A DNA stretch of 64,000 nucleotides from CAVYXZ01 sp965223835 (lineage in GTDB: Bacteria; Chloroflexota; Anaerolineae; Aggregatilineales; Phototrophicaceae). The stretch spans positions 1,860,001-1,924,000 of the forward strand of contig CBDCXQ010000001.1 of the NCBI GenBank assembly GCA_965223835.1, written 5' to 3'. Of the stretch, positions 43,960 through 53,435 are shown in pieces (position 1 is the first letter of the stretch; the number at the start of each line of letters is the position of its first letter). Made by a program: the position numbers and the translations under genes. Under the pieces are notes generated by a model. The model was not told the origin of the DNA. It ran no database searches and saw only the letters and a program-made list of their open reading frames with translations.

Positions 43960-44925
43960 ATGAGCTTAGGCTTTGGTCAGCGCACCGCTTCGCAGATTTC
44001 CAGCTCGTCTCGAACTGTTGCTACCTCATGGCATCAAGACCTAAAACGGCACTGGCCGATTTACCTGATGGCCGCCCCAGCCATAATCTCAGTCCTCATT
44101 TTCAGCTATGGCCCTATGTTTGGGGTAACGATCGCTTTTCTGGATTATTCGCCAATACGCGGGATTCAAGGTAGCGAATTCGTCGGCCTGGAAAACTTCC
44201 GCGAGGCATTCAACAGCCCCTTCTTCTGGCCCGCCTTTCGCAACACGATAATTCTCAACACCTTAAAATTAGCCGTGGGCTTCCCATCTGCCGTCATTCT
44301 GGCCCTATTGCTGAACGAAGTTCGCTTACGCTGGTTCAAAAGCATCGTTCAGACCTCAACGATGTTGCCGTACTTTATTTCCTGGATTGTGGCCGCCTCG
44401 ATGTTCCGCAACCTGCTCGCACCGCAAGGGGTTGTGAATGGCGTGCTCCAACTGATTGGTATGGAGCCGATACGCTTTTTCTCAGAACCGCTGGTCTTTC
44501 GCTGGATTCTTGTATTTCAGGACACCTGGAAATACGTTGGCTACTTTGCCGTTATTTATTTGGCAGCGATGGCAACGATAGATCCGGTGCTTTACGAAGC
44601 GGCCCAGGTGGATGGCGCTAATCGCTTGAAACAGATCTGGCACATCACCCTGCCGGGTATTCGCGCCACAATGATCACCATGTTCATTATTCTAACAGGC
44701 TATCTGATTCAAGGTGGCCTGGAGCAGGTCTTTGCCATGTACAACGTCTCTGTGTATTCAACGAGTGACATTCTGGAGACCTTCACATACCGCCTGGGCC
44801 TGGAGCAAAGCAAATATGGGCTTGCCACGGCGGTAGGTCTGTTTCAGGCCAGCATCAGTGTGGTGCTGGTGCTGTTCACGAACTTTTTAGCGCGACGCTA
44901 TAACGATGGGCAGGGGTTGTTCTAA
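43960..44925 (+). CDS. ABC carbohydrate importer permease (LplB type)
   Basis: 321 residues with six helices. The N-terminal cytoplasmic segment is followed by WPIYLMAAPAIISVLIFSYGPMFGVTIAF, a hallmark of LplB/YtcP-type CUT1 systems. GLENFREAFNSPFFWPAFRNT and the coupling motif AAQVDGANRLKQIWHITLPGI are typical. Its partner is the next gene, whose start lies 1 base after this stop. No ATPase is encoded in the operon, so a shared ATPase is expected. Confidence 0.9.
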   Translation: MSLGFGQRTASQISSSSRTVATSWHQDLKRHWPIYLMAAPAIISVLIFSYGPMFGVTIAFLDYSPIRGIQGSEFVGLENFREAFNSPFFWPAFRNTIILNTLKLAVGFPSAVILALLLNEVRLRWFKSIVQTSTMLPYFISWIVAASMFRNLLAPQGVVNGVLQLIGMEPIRFFSEPLVFRWILVFQDTWKYVGYFAVIYLAAMATIDPVLYEAAQVDGANRLKQIWHITLPGIRATMITMFIILTGYLIQGGLEQVFAMYNVSVYSTSDILETFTYRLGLEQSKYGLATAVGLFQASISVVLVLFTNFLARRYNDGQGLF

Positions 44926-44926
44926 A

Positions 44927-45799
44927 ATGAGTCAACTGTCTCAGGGATGGCGTAAAGACTTGACAGTGGGCCAGCTAGCGATCATGCTGGTGCTGGTGCT
45001 GGTGTTTCTCGTTGCGGCTTATCCCTTTTTCTACGTACTTTCGCTGGCGTTTATGCCTTATGAAAACTATGTTAGCCAGCCGATTCATTATGGGCCGTCG
45101 GGCTTTACCACACTCTACTTTCAGGAGCTTTTTCGCGATCCCCGTCTGATTAACGCCTTTCAAATCTCCATCGCCCGAACAGTAGTTGGTACCTCCTTGA
45201 ACGTGGTGGCAACGATGATGGCCGGCTACGCACTCTCGCGCCCAAAGTTGAAATATGGCCGACTACTCACCTTTTTGTTCCTGGTGCCCATGTTTTTCAA
45301 CGGCGGCATCATTCCATACTTTCTAACGATTCGGGCTGTCGGTCTCTTGAATACGTTCTGGGCGTTGGTCCTGCCCAACCTGGTTTCGCCCTTTTTCCTA
45401 TTCATCGTGCGCTCCTATTACGTCAGTTATCCTCAAGAGATTATTGAAGCCGCTACCATGGACGGCGCGTCTCAGATCGGGACGTATTGGCGAGTTGTCT
45501 GGCCTACGTCATTGCCCATGATTGCGACGATAGCCTTTCTCTATGGCACAGGGCACTGGAATGAGTATTTTTGGGCGGGCATATTAGTACGACCCGAGTT
45601 ACATCCCGCGCCGGTACTGCTCAACAGTATTATGAACACCCGGAGTATGCTGCAGGGTTTGGGTCTCGGAACTCAGTTAACCCCACAATCATTTATCGCA
45701 GCAGTCGCCGCCACACTCATCATACCGGTCTTGTTTGTATACCCATTTCTACAAAGGTTTGTCGTCAGAGGCATTCTGGTCGGCTCAGTCAAGGGATAG
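44927..45799 (+). CDS. ABC carbohydrate importer permease (YtcP/LplC type)
   Basis: 290 residues. Features include FYVLSLAFMPYENYVSQPIHY, GPSGFTTLYFQELF, and VPMFFNGGIIPYFLTIRAVGLLNT, the last specific to the YtcP/LplC group. The coupling motif is EAATMDGASQIGTYWRVVWPTSLP. It ends FVVRGILVGSVKG as most members do. The ATG at 44927 gives a start flush with the preceding gene's stop; a start seven codons upstream would overlap it. Confidence 0.9.
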   Translation: MSQLSQGWRKDLTVGQLAIMLVLVLVFLVAAYPFFYVLSLAFMPYENYVSQPIHYGPSGFTTLYFQELFRDPRLINAFQISIARTVVGTSLNVVATMMAGYALSRPKLKYGRLLTFLFLVPMFFNGGIIPYFLTIRAVGLLNTFWALVLPNLVSPFFLFIVRSYYVSYPQEIIEAATMDGASQIGTYWRVVWPTSLPMIATIAFLYGTGHWNEYFWAGILVRPELHPAPVLLNSIMNTRSMLQGLGLGTQLTPQSFIAAVAATLIIPVLFVYPFLQRFVVRGILVGSVKG

Positions 45800-45870
45800 G
45801 AGGCATATGGGAGGAGTTTCACCCGCTCGATTCTACAATATCAAATAAATGCTCTATTAGGAGGACAACT

Positions 45871-47382
45871 GTGAAACTGATGCGAAACCTTATGATGCTA
45901 GCGCTGATCGTGCTTCTGGGGCTGCCAGTGGTCTCTGCCCAGGACGTCGATACAGTGGTTATCTGGTCGCCGGGAGATAACGGCACCGTTGCCGATTGGG
46001 ATACCGATCCTATTTTGATGGCGGTGGAGGAAGCAACCAACACTGACATCAAGATGCTCAAGATCGATTGGGGTTCATTTATTGATCAGGTCAATGCCGC
46101 CGCCGCCAGTGGCGACCTGCCCGACATAATCGGCTACGTAACCCATACCAACATGAACCTGTTTACAACCTGGGCGGGTGACGGCGTGATTGCCCCCTAT
46201 GAAGGCGATGTCGCAGCTGCTGCCCCAAATGTGCTGGCCGAGTATGAAGGCAATGCCATTCTCAACGAGATCAAGATTGAGGGCGAGATTTATGGTCAAC
46301 CTATCAGTTGGGGTGACGAAACCTATCCCAATGCCGGTCTCATCCATATTCGTAGAGACTTGCTAGATGCGTACGGCCTAGCGGCTCCAGACACCTTTGA
46401 GGCGTACTTTGATTTCCTTCGGGCGGATGTCGCTAACGGTGGAACGGGGGTATTGTTCTCCGCAGAGAACGGTATTGGATCAGCGATAAACGCGTTTGCC
46501 GGGGCCTATGGCTTGCCTATGACGGGTTGGGTAGAGCAGAACGACGGAAGTTATGGTTATTGGGCTGTCCAGCCCGGCATGAAAGATGCATTGCTGCTGT
46601 TCCGGCAGATGGTTGCTGAAGGCCTCGTTGATCCTGCGTCATGGCAAGGGGCCGGACGAGACGAATACGCTGCTGGTCAGGGGGCTTCGTTAATCTTCAA
46701 CGGCGGCGGTCATATTGGTCGAATTCAAAATGATATGGATCTGGCCGGTCACGGTGGGCAGGAGTGGCTACTTCCGGCGCTGACTATTGACGGTGAGACG
46801 CGAGGTTACACCACGGAACCGATGTTCGCAGGCATGTCGACATTGGGTGGAATGCAACACAACAATACAGCGGCAGCAGCGCGAGTGATCAATTTCCTGA
46901 TCAGCGATGAGGGCTATAAGCTGACTGCGGTCGGTGTCGAAGGCATTGATTATCAGGAAGTTGATGGTCAGATCGAGCTTCTGCCAGCGCGAACCGAGCG
47001 GGGCTTTCCAACCGAGGCTGGTGATACAGGCGCACATCCTATGGCAACGACCATTGTGAGTTGGGTGCCTCAAGAATGGCAGAATTGGCAACTGCTCTAT
47101 GGCAAGGATGCTGAGTTTGAGGCCTGGTTTAACCAGATGTGGGAAAACCAAGGCATGTACCAGATTACCAGTGTCGGTCAATTGACCGCCAGCCCACTGT
47201 GGCTCGACTTCCAGGCGACCAGCAATGAACTCATCAGTCGTGCCTTCCTAGAAATCGTCAATGCTGGCACTGAGGAAGAGGCCAGTGCGATGTTCGATCA
47301 GTTCGTCTCCGACTGGAACGGGTTTGGTGGCGAAGCCGCGACTGCTGAAATGTCTGCCCTGCTACAAGAGATTTACAGCTAG
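45871..47382 (+). CDS. Extracellular solute-binding protein (LplA-like, family 1)
   Basis: 503 residues, start GTG at 45871 because AGGAGGACAACT lies immediately upstream and the signal peptide begins there (KLMRNLMMLALIVLLGLPVVSAQ). Earlier in-frame starts would run through the previous gene. The mature part has IIGYVTHTNMNLFTTWAGDG, YGQPISWGDETYPNAGLIHI and RRDLLDAYGLAAPDTFEAYF, as in the large binding proteins paired with LplB/YtcP permeases. No lipobox Cys. Likely ligand is an oligosaccharide processed by the glycosidase-like and GH4 enzymes downstream. Confidence 0.88.
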   Translation: MKLMRNLMMLALIVLLGLPVVSAQDVDTVVIWSPGDNGTVADWDTDPILMAVEEATNTDIKMLKIDWGSFIDQVNAAAASGDLPDIIGYVTHTNMNLFTTWAGDGVIAPYEGDVAAAAPNVLAEYEGNAILNEIKIEGEIYGQPISWGDETYPNAGLIHIRRDLLDAYGLAAPDTFEAYFDFLRADVANGGTGVLFSAENGIGSAINAFAGAYGLPMTGWVEQNDGSYGYWAVQPGMKDALLLFRQMVAEGLVDPASWQGAGRDEYAAGQGASLIFNGGGHIGRIQNDMDLAGHGGQEWLLPALTIDGETRGYTTEPMFAGMSTLGGMQHNNTAAAARVINFLISDEGYKLTAVGVEGIDYQEVDGQIELLPARTERGFPTEAGDTGAHPMATTIVSWVPQEWQNWQLLYGKDAEFEAWFNQMWENQGMYQITSVGQLTASPLWLDFQATSNELISRAFLEIVNAGTEEEASAMFDQFVSDWNGFGGEAATAEMSALLQEIYS

Positions 47383-47403
47383 GCAAGACTGTTTGCTCGT
47401 ATG

Positions 47404-47430
47404 AAGGTGGCCTTATAGCGAGGCCACCTT
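47404..47430 (+). promoter_or_regulatory. Intercistronic stem-loop after the binding-protein gene
   Basis: AAGGTGGCC and GGCCACCTT, a perfect 9-bp stem with a 9-base loop, 21 bases past the binding-protein stop and followed by TAGCC rather than a T-run. Third binding-protein gene in the window with such a hairpin right after it. Confidence 0.65.
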
Positions 47431-47450
47431 TAGCCACAGCGTGAGGAACA

Positions 47451-49580
47451 ATGGCCTCGACTGAGACTCTGAAGCAACTGGCTGCTCATCCTGAATGGAT
47501 CGCGCCCCGTTCCGATCTGCGCGTGTTCCTGGGGGAACCAGGCGCGCCAGAAGCAACAAAGACCACTGTAGAACCTGGTAATGCCTTTTCTCCGGGCATG
47601 AAGAGTTTTGGGGTCACTTGGTGGCTGCGTATGCCGGACACCAACACTTTCTTTGCGCCAGAGGAAGCCCCTCTGGAAGCCCTGACCTGGCGTTACGCTG
47701 AAGGGTATTTGCCCGTTATCCATTGTTCAACCTCTATCGATGATCTCGTGGCTAAGCATATCCTGTTTCAAGTTGGATCGGCTCGCCAGCGCAACGAGGT
47801 GGTTTCTGCGCGCTTGAAGCTGAGCTACACAGGCACAGCCTCGCTCAATATCCAGGTGTTCATGGTACTTCGATCACTTGGCCCTGCTGGTGGCCCCCTG
47901 GAAAATCTGACGGTGACAGGCACACAGATTCTTAGTAGAAACCATGTGTTGATGGCATTGGATAGGGTACCTTCAGTGGCTGGCTGTGGTGTGGGCGATC
48001 CTTCTGAACTTGCGCGATTCGGAGACGTACCTGAATTCCCGGAGGCTCAAGATGACGCTGGTTGGTGTTACGCGTTGCTGCGTTACGATGTATCCCTGGA
48101 GAAGGATAGTGATTGGGTTGTTCACTTAGACTGCCCTTTGATCGCGCGCAACGGTCTCCATGAGGATTTAAACAGCATCGCTTTATCCCAACCCGAAAGT
48201 TTCGATGAGCGGTACACAGACTATCTGGCTTCGTGGCGGGACCGCTACGCAGCTATTGATCTGGACGTGCCGGACAGTCAATTTCGCAATGCATTCTTGG
48301 CCGGCTTGGGGCACATGTTGATCGCTGTCGTTGGCGATCAAGCCAGGATCGCGGCACTCAGTTATCCTTTGCCCTGGCTGCGCGATAGTATATTCATTAT
48401 CCGCTGTATGGATCTGGCTGGTCAACACGAGCTCGCGCGTGCAGCCACCGAATACTGTATCCGCAACGACTTCTTTGGAGGGTTTGGCGCAGAAGGCGAT
48501 GCCCCTGGGCAAGGCATCTGGGCAATTGTTCAACATTATCTGATTACTCTTGATTTAGCCTGGTTGCGCGACGCCTATCCAGCCATACGCCGCAAGGCTG
48601 ATTGCTTGTATCGCATGCGTCGCACGACAGAAGCCATTCAGATTACGGTGGATACGCCAGTCTTGCCTTTCATGCACGCCGATCCCAATCTAGGTGTCAT
48701 TTGTGTTGCGGCGCGCGATGGAATCATCCATGGCGCCATGGATCATGGCATCGACTATAGTCTCGGATGGGTCAATCAATGGGCGCTTTGTGGTTTGACC
48801 CAGGCTGCGCTGGCCGCCGAAGCCTTGGGTCAGCTCAGTGATGCAACGGCCTATCGTGCAGAGGCCGCTGCCTTGCGCAAGGCGCTGCAAGCCTACGCTA
48901 ACACTCATCCAAAATATTTTTCTTACGCGCGTACCATGAACAGTGTCGTCTGGCCGACGCGCGCCTGGTCAAAGGAAGCGATTGAAGCGGCCTTCGATAC
49001 CTTCTGGCAGGTCACACGCGAACAAGATGGACACTATCTGCCTGAACCCTATTGGCTCTACTTCGAATTGGCGCAAGCGCACAATGCATTGCTACTTGGC
49101 AATCGGCAGCGTGCCTGGCAAGTGCTCGACTACCGCCTGCAGCATCAGGATCTACCGGGCCTTTATGGTTTTCGTGAAGGCAGGGATGGCGTGGGGACGG
49201 AAAATGCCGTTGACGGTGTGACGTTGGTCAAGCAACTACGTGGCTGCCAAGAATTTGAGTGCATCACGCCGCACGGTTGGTCTCAATCCGAATTCTGGTT
49301 GCTGCAGCGAGCCATGTTGGTGACTGAAGATGACGACAATCAGGTGCGTCTTTTTGCCGGCATACCGCAGTCCTGGCTTGATACTGGGCAGCCAATTTCT
49401 TTTCGACGTTTTCCAAGTCACTATGGATTGATTGATGCCAGCGTTGTTAGCGAAGGCGGCGGGACTACCCAGGTTGCATTCGCTGGCGTTCGCGCAGGCA
49501 CCAACGTCTTGATAGATTTGCCGGAAACCAAGCATGCGTTAGTCTCCGATGGATCGCCAATCGAGCTAGAACTGAGCTAA
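47451..49580 (+). CDS. Putative six-hairpin (alpha/alpha-barrel) glycoside hydrolase
   Basis: 709 residues. The N-terminal third is beta-rich; the middle (about 290-610) reads as an alpha/alpha toroid with aromatic and acidic loops: LSYPLPWLRDSIFIIRCMDL, DHGIDYSLGWVNQWALCGL and EPYWLYFELAQAHNALLLG; the end is a beta-domain. The style is that of GH78/GH95-like or amylo-glucosidase-like barrels, but no family motif fixes it. Candidate acids include Asp in WLRDS and the Glu in PHGWSQSEFWLLQRAML. No signal peptide, so it acts in the cytoplasm on the imported oligosaccharide. The gene lies 68 bases after the binding-protein gene. Confidence 0.65.
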   Translation: MASTETLKQLAAHPEWIAPRSDLRVFLGEPGAPEATKTTVEPGNAFSPGMKSFGVTWWLRMPDTNTFFAPEEAPLEALTWRYAEGYLPVIHCSTSIDDLVAKHILFQVGSARQRNEVVSARLKLSYTGTASLNIQVFMVLRSLGPAGGPLENLTVTGTQILSRNHVLMALDRVPSVAGCGVGDPSELARFGDVPEFPEAQDDAGWCYALLRYDVSLEKDSDWVVHLDCPLIARNGLHEDLNSIALSQPESFDERYTDYLASWRDRYAAIDLDVPDSQFRNAFLAGLGHMLIAVVGDQARIAALSYPLPWLRDSIFIIRCMDLAGQHELARAATEYCIRNDFFGGFGAEGDAPGQGIWAIVQHYLITLDLAWLRDAYPAIRRKADCLYRMRRTTEAIQITVDTPVLPFMHADPNLGVICVAARDGIIHGAMDHGIDYSLGWVNQWALCGLTQAALAAEALGQLSDATAYRAEAAALRKALQAYANTHPKYFSYARTMNSVVWPTRAWSKEAIEAAFDTFWQVTREQDGHYLPEPYWLYFELAQAHNALLLGNRQRAWQVLDYRLQHQDLPGLYGFREGRDGVGTENAVDGVTLVKQLRGCQEFECITPHGWSQSEFWLLQRAMLVTEDDDNQVRLFAGIPQSWLDTGQPISFRRFPSHYGLIDASVVSEGGGTTQVAFAGVRAGTNVLIDLPETKHALVSDGSPIELELS

Positions 49581-49600
49581 CCTCAAGGACCCAATCAATC

Positions 49601-50965
49601 ATGCAACTATCAACAGCAGTCATTGCGAAGCGCGTTCGTCAGGAAATCCGTGTTCGCGGGCAGCAGGGGTACGCCATCAACGGCCATCTTGAACAATGGG
49701 AAACGGTCAAATCGGATCGTCAGAGTTTGATCGCATTGCAGCAAGAGATTTGCGCTTTGCCCATCAAGGAAGACTGGCCCTACGAAGAAGTGTCTGATCT
49801 TGAAGCGATCCGAGACAGACGTCCCTCTACGGTCGCCTTGCCAGTGCTCTATCTGGCTGAAGATGAGATTCGTAACAAGATTCACGGGGGCTGGCTAGGG
49901 CGGGCGGCTGGCTGCATTCTCGGAAAGCCCTTTGAAGTTGGACTGACCAGTCAGGAGATCAAGGCCTATTTGCAGGGAGCGAACGCCTACCCATTTGATA
50001 ATTACGTGCCGGCGCAATCCGCTTATCCGAAAGTATTGAGGCGTGATTGCGTACCAAGTATGCGCGGTTATGTGCAATACGCTCAAGAAGACGACGACCT
50101 GAACTATATGTGTCTGGCTGTAAAGCTGATGGAACAACACGGTGTCCATTTTACGACATTGGATGTGGGTCTAAATTGGCTTGAGAGTATACCGTTTATG
50201 TGGACCTGGGGACCGGAACATGCCGTCTACCTCAATCTCGCAACGGCCATAGGTGAACACAATCCTAGCGACATCGATTTGGAACAGGTGACGGGCTATT
50301 TCAATCCGGGCACAGAATGGATTGGTGCCCAAATCAGAAGCGATGTCTATGGCTACGTTTCCCCCAATCTGCCAGAGTTGGCGGCTGAATTCGCCTGGCG
50401 CGATGCCTATTTGACGCACCGGTCCAGTGGAATCTATGGCTCCATGTGGGTTGCTGCAATGAACGCCGTGGCCTTCGTACTATTGGATATGAAGTCCATT
50501 ATTTTGGCAGGCTTGGCCCAGATACCTGAAAATTCACGCTTCAGTGAGGCGATACGTCAGACCTTGGAATGGGTTGAGAGCGACGGGGATTGGGAACGGA
50601 CGGGTGAGCGCATCTGTAAACACTTTGACCATTATGGTTATGAAGGCACCATCAATAATGCCTGTTGCGTCGCTGCGGCCTTGCTATACGGCTTTGGTGA
50701 TGGGGCAGATGATCCAGCCACCATATACGAGCGCACAATCACAACGGCTGTCCAGCTGGCCTACGATACGGATTGCAATGGCGCAACCGCCGGTTCCGTG
50801 ATTGGTGTCATGCTGGGGGCTACTGCTCTGCCTATGAAATGGATGTCGCCGTTAAACGATTCTCTACGCAGCTGTGTGGTTGGATTTGGCGCAGTCAGCA
50901 TAGCAGCGATGGCAGCTCGCACCTACGAGTTGAGCCGGATCGTGCGCAGTTCATGTCTGTCATAG
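49601..50965 (+). CDS. ADP-ribosylglycohydrolase-family protein
   Basis: 454 residues. The N-terminal 90 residues are an extra helical region; the ADP-ribosylglycohydrolase fold follows from IHGGWLGRAAGCILGKPFE. Metal-binding acids are seen in AQEDDDLNYMC (163-166) and AYDTDCNGATAGSVIGVMLG, matching the two halves of the dinuclear Mg site, with NNACCVAAALLYGFGD in between. Family members remove ADP-ribose from proteins or small molecules. Its place between two glycosidase genes suggests a sugar-like or glycosidic substrate instead, which is inference. It starts 20 bases after the previous stop. A fragment of a second copy lies at 52503-52577. Confidence 0.85.
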   Translation: MQLSTAVIAKRVRQEIRVRGQQGYAINGHLEQWETVKSDRQSLIALQQEICALPIKEDWPYEEVSDLEAIRDRRPSTVALPVLYLAEDEIRNKIHGGWLGRAAGCILGKPFEVGLTSQEIKAYLQGANAYPFDNYVPAQSAYPKVLRRDCVPSMRGYVQYAQEDDDLNYMCLAVKLMEQHGVHFTTLDVGLNWLESIPFMWTWGPEHAVYLNLATAIGEHNPSDIDLEQVTGYFNPGTEWIGAQIRSDVYGYVSPNLPELAAEFAWRDAYLTHRSSGIYGSMWVAAMNAVAFVLLDMKSIILAGLAQIPENSRFSEAIRQTLEWVESDGDWERTGERICKHFDHYGYEGTINNACCVAAALLYGFGDGADDPATIYERTITTAVQLAYDTDCNGATAGSVIGVMLGATALPMKWMSPLNDSLRSCVVGFGAVSIAAMAARTYELSRIVRSSCLS

Positions 50966-50992
50966 ACAGAATAGAGACTGGGTGATTGAACC

Positions 50993-52357
50993 ATGACGGA
51001 TGTAAAAATCGCAATTATCGGTGCAGGAAGTGCAACATTCTCAGGGACGATTGTTCGTGATCTGTGCGTCAATAAGGGGCTTCAGGGTAGTCATGTTACG
51101 TTTATGGATGTTAACCAAAATCGATTGAAGTTAGTGCAAGGCATGGGAGAACGTCTTTCCGATGAGTTAGGCGCAGGACTAAGTTTCTCGACGACTACAG
51201 ATCGACAACAAGCGCTTCAAGATGCAGATTTTGTAATCAACACGGCTCAAATCGGCGGACATGACTGGACAGAGGCTCAACGTCAATTAGCCGAAGAGCA
51301 TGGTTACTATCGCGGAGCCAGATTACACAATTTTGGTCAGGCTGCTTTCTTCCTTGAGGTCGCCTGTGATATGGAACGTATTTGCCCAAAGGCGTGGCTT
51401 ATCCAAATCGCTAACCCAGTTTTCGAAGGCTGTACATTGATCCACCGTGCCACAAATATCAAAGTTGTAGGTTTATGTCATGGGCACTATGGCTACCGCA
51501 ATGTTGCAAGTGTGGTGGGGTTGGATGTAGACCATGTTTCGGCACAAATGCCTGGGTTTAATCATTGGATTTGGATGACAGACTTTCGCTATCATGGCGA
51601 AGATGCCTATCCGCTTCTTGATAAATGGATTGAAACAGAAGCAGAAAACTATTGGGTTAATGGATACTTCAGCCAAGATGAGCCTGAGACATATTTTACC
51701 TATCTTTACCATGACAAGATGTCTCGCGCAGCGATTCATCAGTACCAGCTGTTTGGTCTAATGCCAATTGGTGATGTGCGTCGATTCGCTGGATGGTGGT
51801 ATAACCACGACTTTGAGGCGAAGAAACGTTGGTACGGGTCGATTGGTGGCATGGACTCAGAAATCGGCTGGGAACGCTATTTGAAAGCCGTCGCTGAACG
51901 AGCGCGCCAAGTCGAGCGAGCCGTACAAGATAGAGAGCGTCCGATTACCGAAATCTTTGAGCCGAAGCAGAGTGATGAACAAGCGGTGCCGATCATTGAT
52001 TCATTGGTAAACGATGTTGAACGACTCTTCCAGGTGAATATTCCAAATCAAGGACAAATAATCCAGGGTTTTCCAGAAGATTTGGTTATTGAGTGCAAGG
52101 GTGTCGTCAACGGGGCTGGAATTAGTGGAGTGTCTGCGCCTCCATTCTCACCGCGATTGATGGCTGGGGCAATGATTCCACGTTGGCGCGAAGCGGAGCA
52201 AATGGTGGAGGCGTTGCGTACTCGTGATTTAAACCTGATCCTCTTGTACTTGCTTGAGGATCAACGTACTCGGAGTCTGGATCAAGCAAAAAGACTGCTT
52301 GAAGTGTGGCTAGCGGATCCACGCAACCAACATCTAGAGAGCTACCTCGACCTATGA
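50993..52357 (+). CDS. GH4-family glycosidase (alpha-glucosidase/alpha-galacturonidase type)
   Basis: 454 residues. GH4 enzymes cleave glycosides by a NAD-dependent redox mechanism with Mn2+. Seen: the dinucleotide fold KIAIIGAGSATFSGTIVRDL, ADFVINTAQIGGHDW, the metal-binding region IQIANPVFEGC and GLCHGHYGYRN (Cys and His ligands), and the C-terminal VNGAGISGVSAPPFSPRL. The NPV motif and GLCHG are diagnostic. No phospho-sugar-specific residue can be confirmed, and transport is by ABC rather than PTS, so an unphosphorylated substrate is expected. Last gene of the carbohydrate operon, 27 bases after the ADP-ribosylglycohydrolase-family gene. Confidence 0.88.
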   Translation: MTDVKIAIIGAGSATFSGTIVRDLCVNKGLQGSHVTFMDVNQNRLKLVQGMGERLSDELGAGLSFSTTTDRQQALQDADFVINTAQIGGHDWTEAQRQLAEEHGYYRGARLHNFGQAAFFLEVACDMERICPKAWLIQIANPVFEGCTLIHRATNIKVVGLCHGHYGYRNVASVVGLDVDHVSAQMPGFNHWIWMTDFRYHGEDAYPLLDKWIETEAENYWVNGYFSQDEPETYFTYLYHDKMSRAAIHQYQLFGLMPIGDVRRFAGWWYNHDFEAKKRWYGSIGGMDSEIGWERYLKAVAERARQVERAVQDRERPITEIFEPKQSDEQAVPIIDSLVNDVERLFQVNIPNQGQIIQGFPEDLVIECKGVVNGAGISGVSAPPFSPRLMAGAMIPRWREAEQMVEALRTRDLNLILLYLLEDQRTRSLDQAKRLLEVWLADPRNQHLESYLDL

Positions 52358-52502
52358 AAATGAACCAAATCGCAAGGAGATGGTGATAATCTCGTAGATG
52401 CTCACAAATATCTGATCAGATAGCTGGCAGTTACTCCAGAGTGGGATTGTTCGGTTCCCTAGAATCTGTCAAGAATTGTGTGCTAGCATGAAATCAACGG
52501 CG

Positions 52503-52577
52503 GCGACGGCGGTCAGCATAGCCACGATGGCAGCACGCACCCACGAGTTGAGCCGGTTGGCCCGTTCGACGATGTGA
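52503..52577 (+). pseudogene. 3'-end fragment of a second ADP-ribosylglycohydrolase-family gene
   Basis: 25 codons reading ATAVSIATMAARTHELSRLA and RSTM then stop, closely matching the end of the gene at 49601-50965 (GAVSIAAMAARTYELSRIV then RSSCLS). The DNA is similar too. It shows that a paralogous gene or operon copy once stood here and was deleted. Confidence 0.75.
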
Positions 52578-52635
52578 GGTGGTGATCCAGACTGTACTGG
52601 TGTCTGGGAGTGCACTCAGATTCCAGCGCGGCAGC

Positions 52636-53435
52636 TTAACCTAGCACCTGCATTGCGTAAGTTGGCACAAGTAGAAAAGGTGCCAAATACGCCGGGATGT
52701 TGGAGAATGGAAGCACCTCCGGCTTGAGCTGGATCCCCAGGATGTCTTGCATGAAACGTCGGCGTGCCTGTATACGGTCCCACGCATCGGGATAGCGATC
52801 TGCAAATTCGGCACGCAGGCTCTGGTCCGCCAGAGCAATACCGTCTTCAATGTTACTCGTATAGTAGGGGGTGCCAGTCGCCGGGATGACATCGACCTGC
52901 AAAGCCATGCCAGACTGTAGCTTGATGCTTGACCCAGAGTAGATTGGTGAATTGACCCATTCATCGAGATGGATTTGATGCCCTGGGTTAAGATGCACGC
53001 CAAAAAAGGGGCACCGATGCGTTCATGAACAGCAGCATACAGTTCGTCACCTGTAATCCCAATACCGACCAGTTCATACCACGCCACTATGGCTTCAAAA
53101 TAGGCCACGAGCTTCTCAATATAGTCCTGTATGCCATTGGGCAGCTCGGCCGCGGACTCCACGACAAAACCCGCTCGACTATTCAAGGCACCCCAAAGAC
53201 CGCAAGCCATGGTGAAAGGATCGCCTCGTTGGATACGACGCAGCGAGGGGCTAATCATTCCCAGGTAGGCACGCTCACCAGCGCCGAGCATGAGATGGCA
53301 GGACAAAGGCAGCCCTGGCAGGTGCATCAACTGCACTGCGTCGAACTCCGTCATGCCCGGTTTGAGGCCAAAGAGAACGTTGCGCAGGCCAAGCGAACTG
53401 ACTGAAATCCATCAAGCGACCAATGTATGGCCGTG
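52636..53435 (-). pseudogene. M24-family (Xaa-Pro peptidase/creatinase-like) gene, truncated and frameshifted
   Basis: The visible part is the C-terminal pita-bread domain: GLKPGMTEFDAVQLMHLPGL, QRGDPFTMACGLWGALNSRA, then after a frameshift at the CCCCTTTTTT tract near 53010, HLNPGHQIHLDEWVNSPIY, GMALQVDVIPATGTPYYTSN and EDGIALAD. The N-terminal half is absent: the reading frame hits a stop just inside the junction with the DDE element at 53436. Two independent lesions mark it as dead. Confidence 0.75.

Noticed and set aside
45571..45870. Upstream extension of the LplA-like binding protein
   Set aside because: It overlaps the permease gene and would bury the signal peptide; the GTG at 45871 with AGGAGG upstream is the better start.
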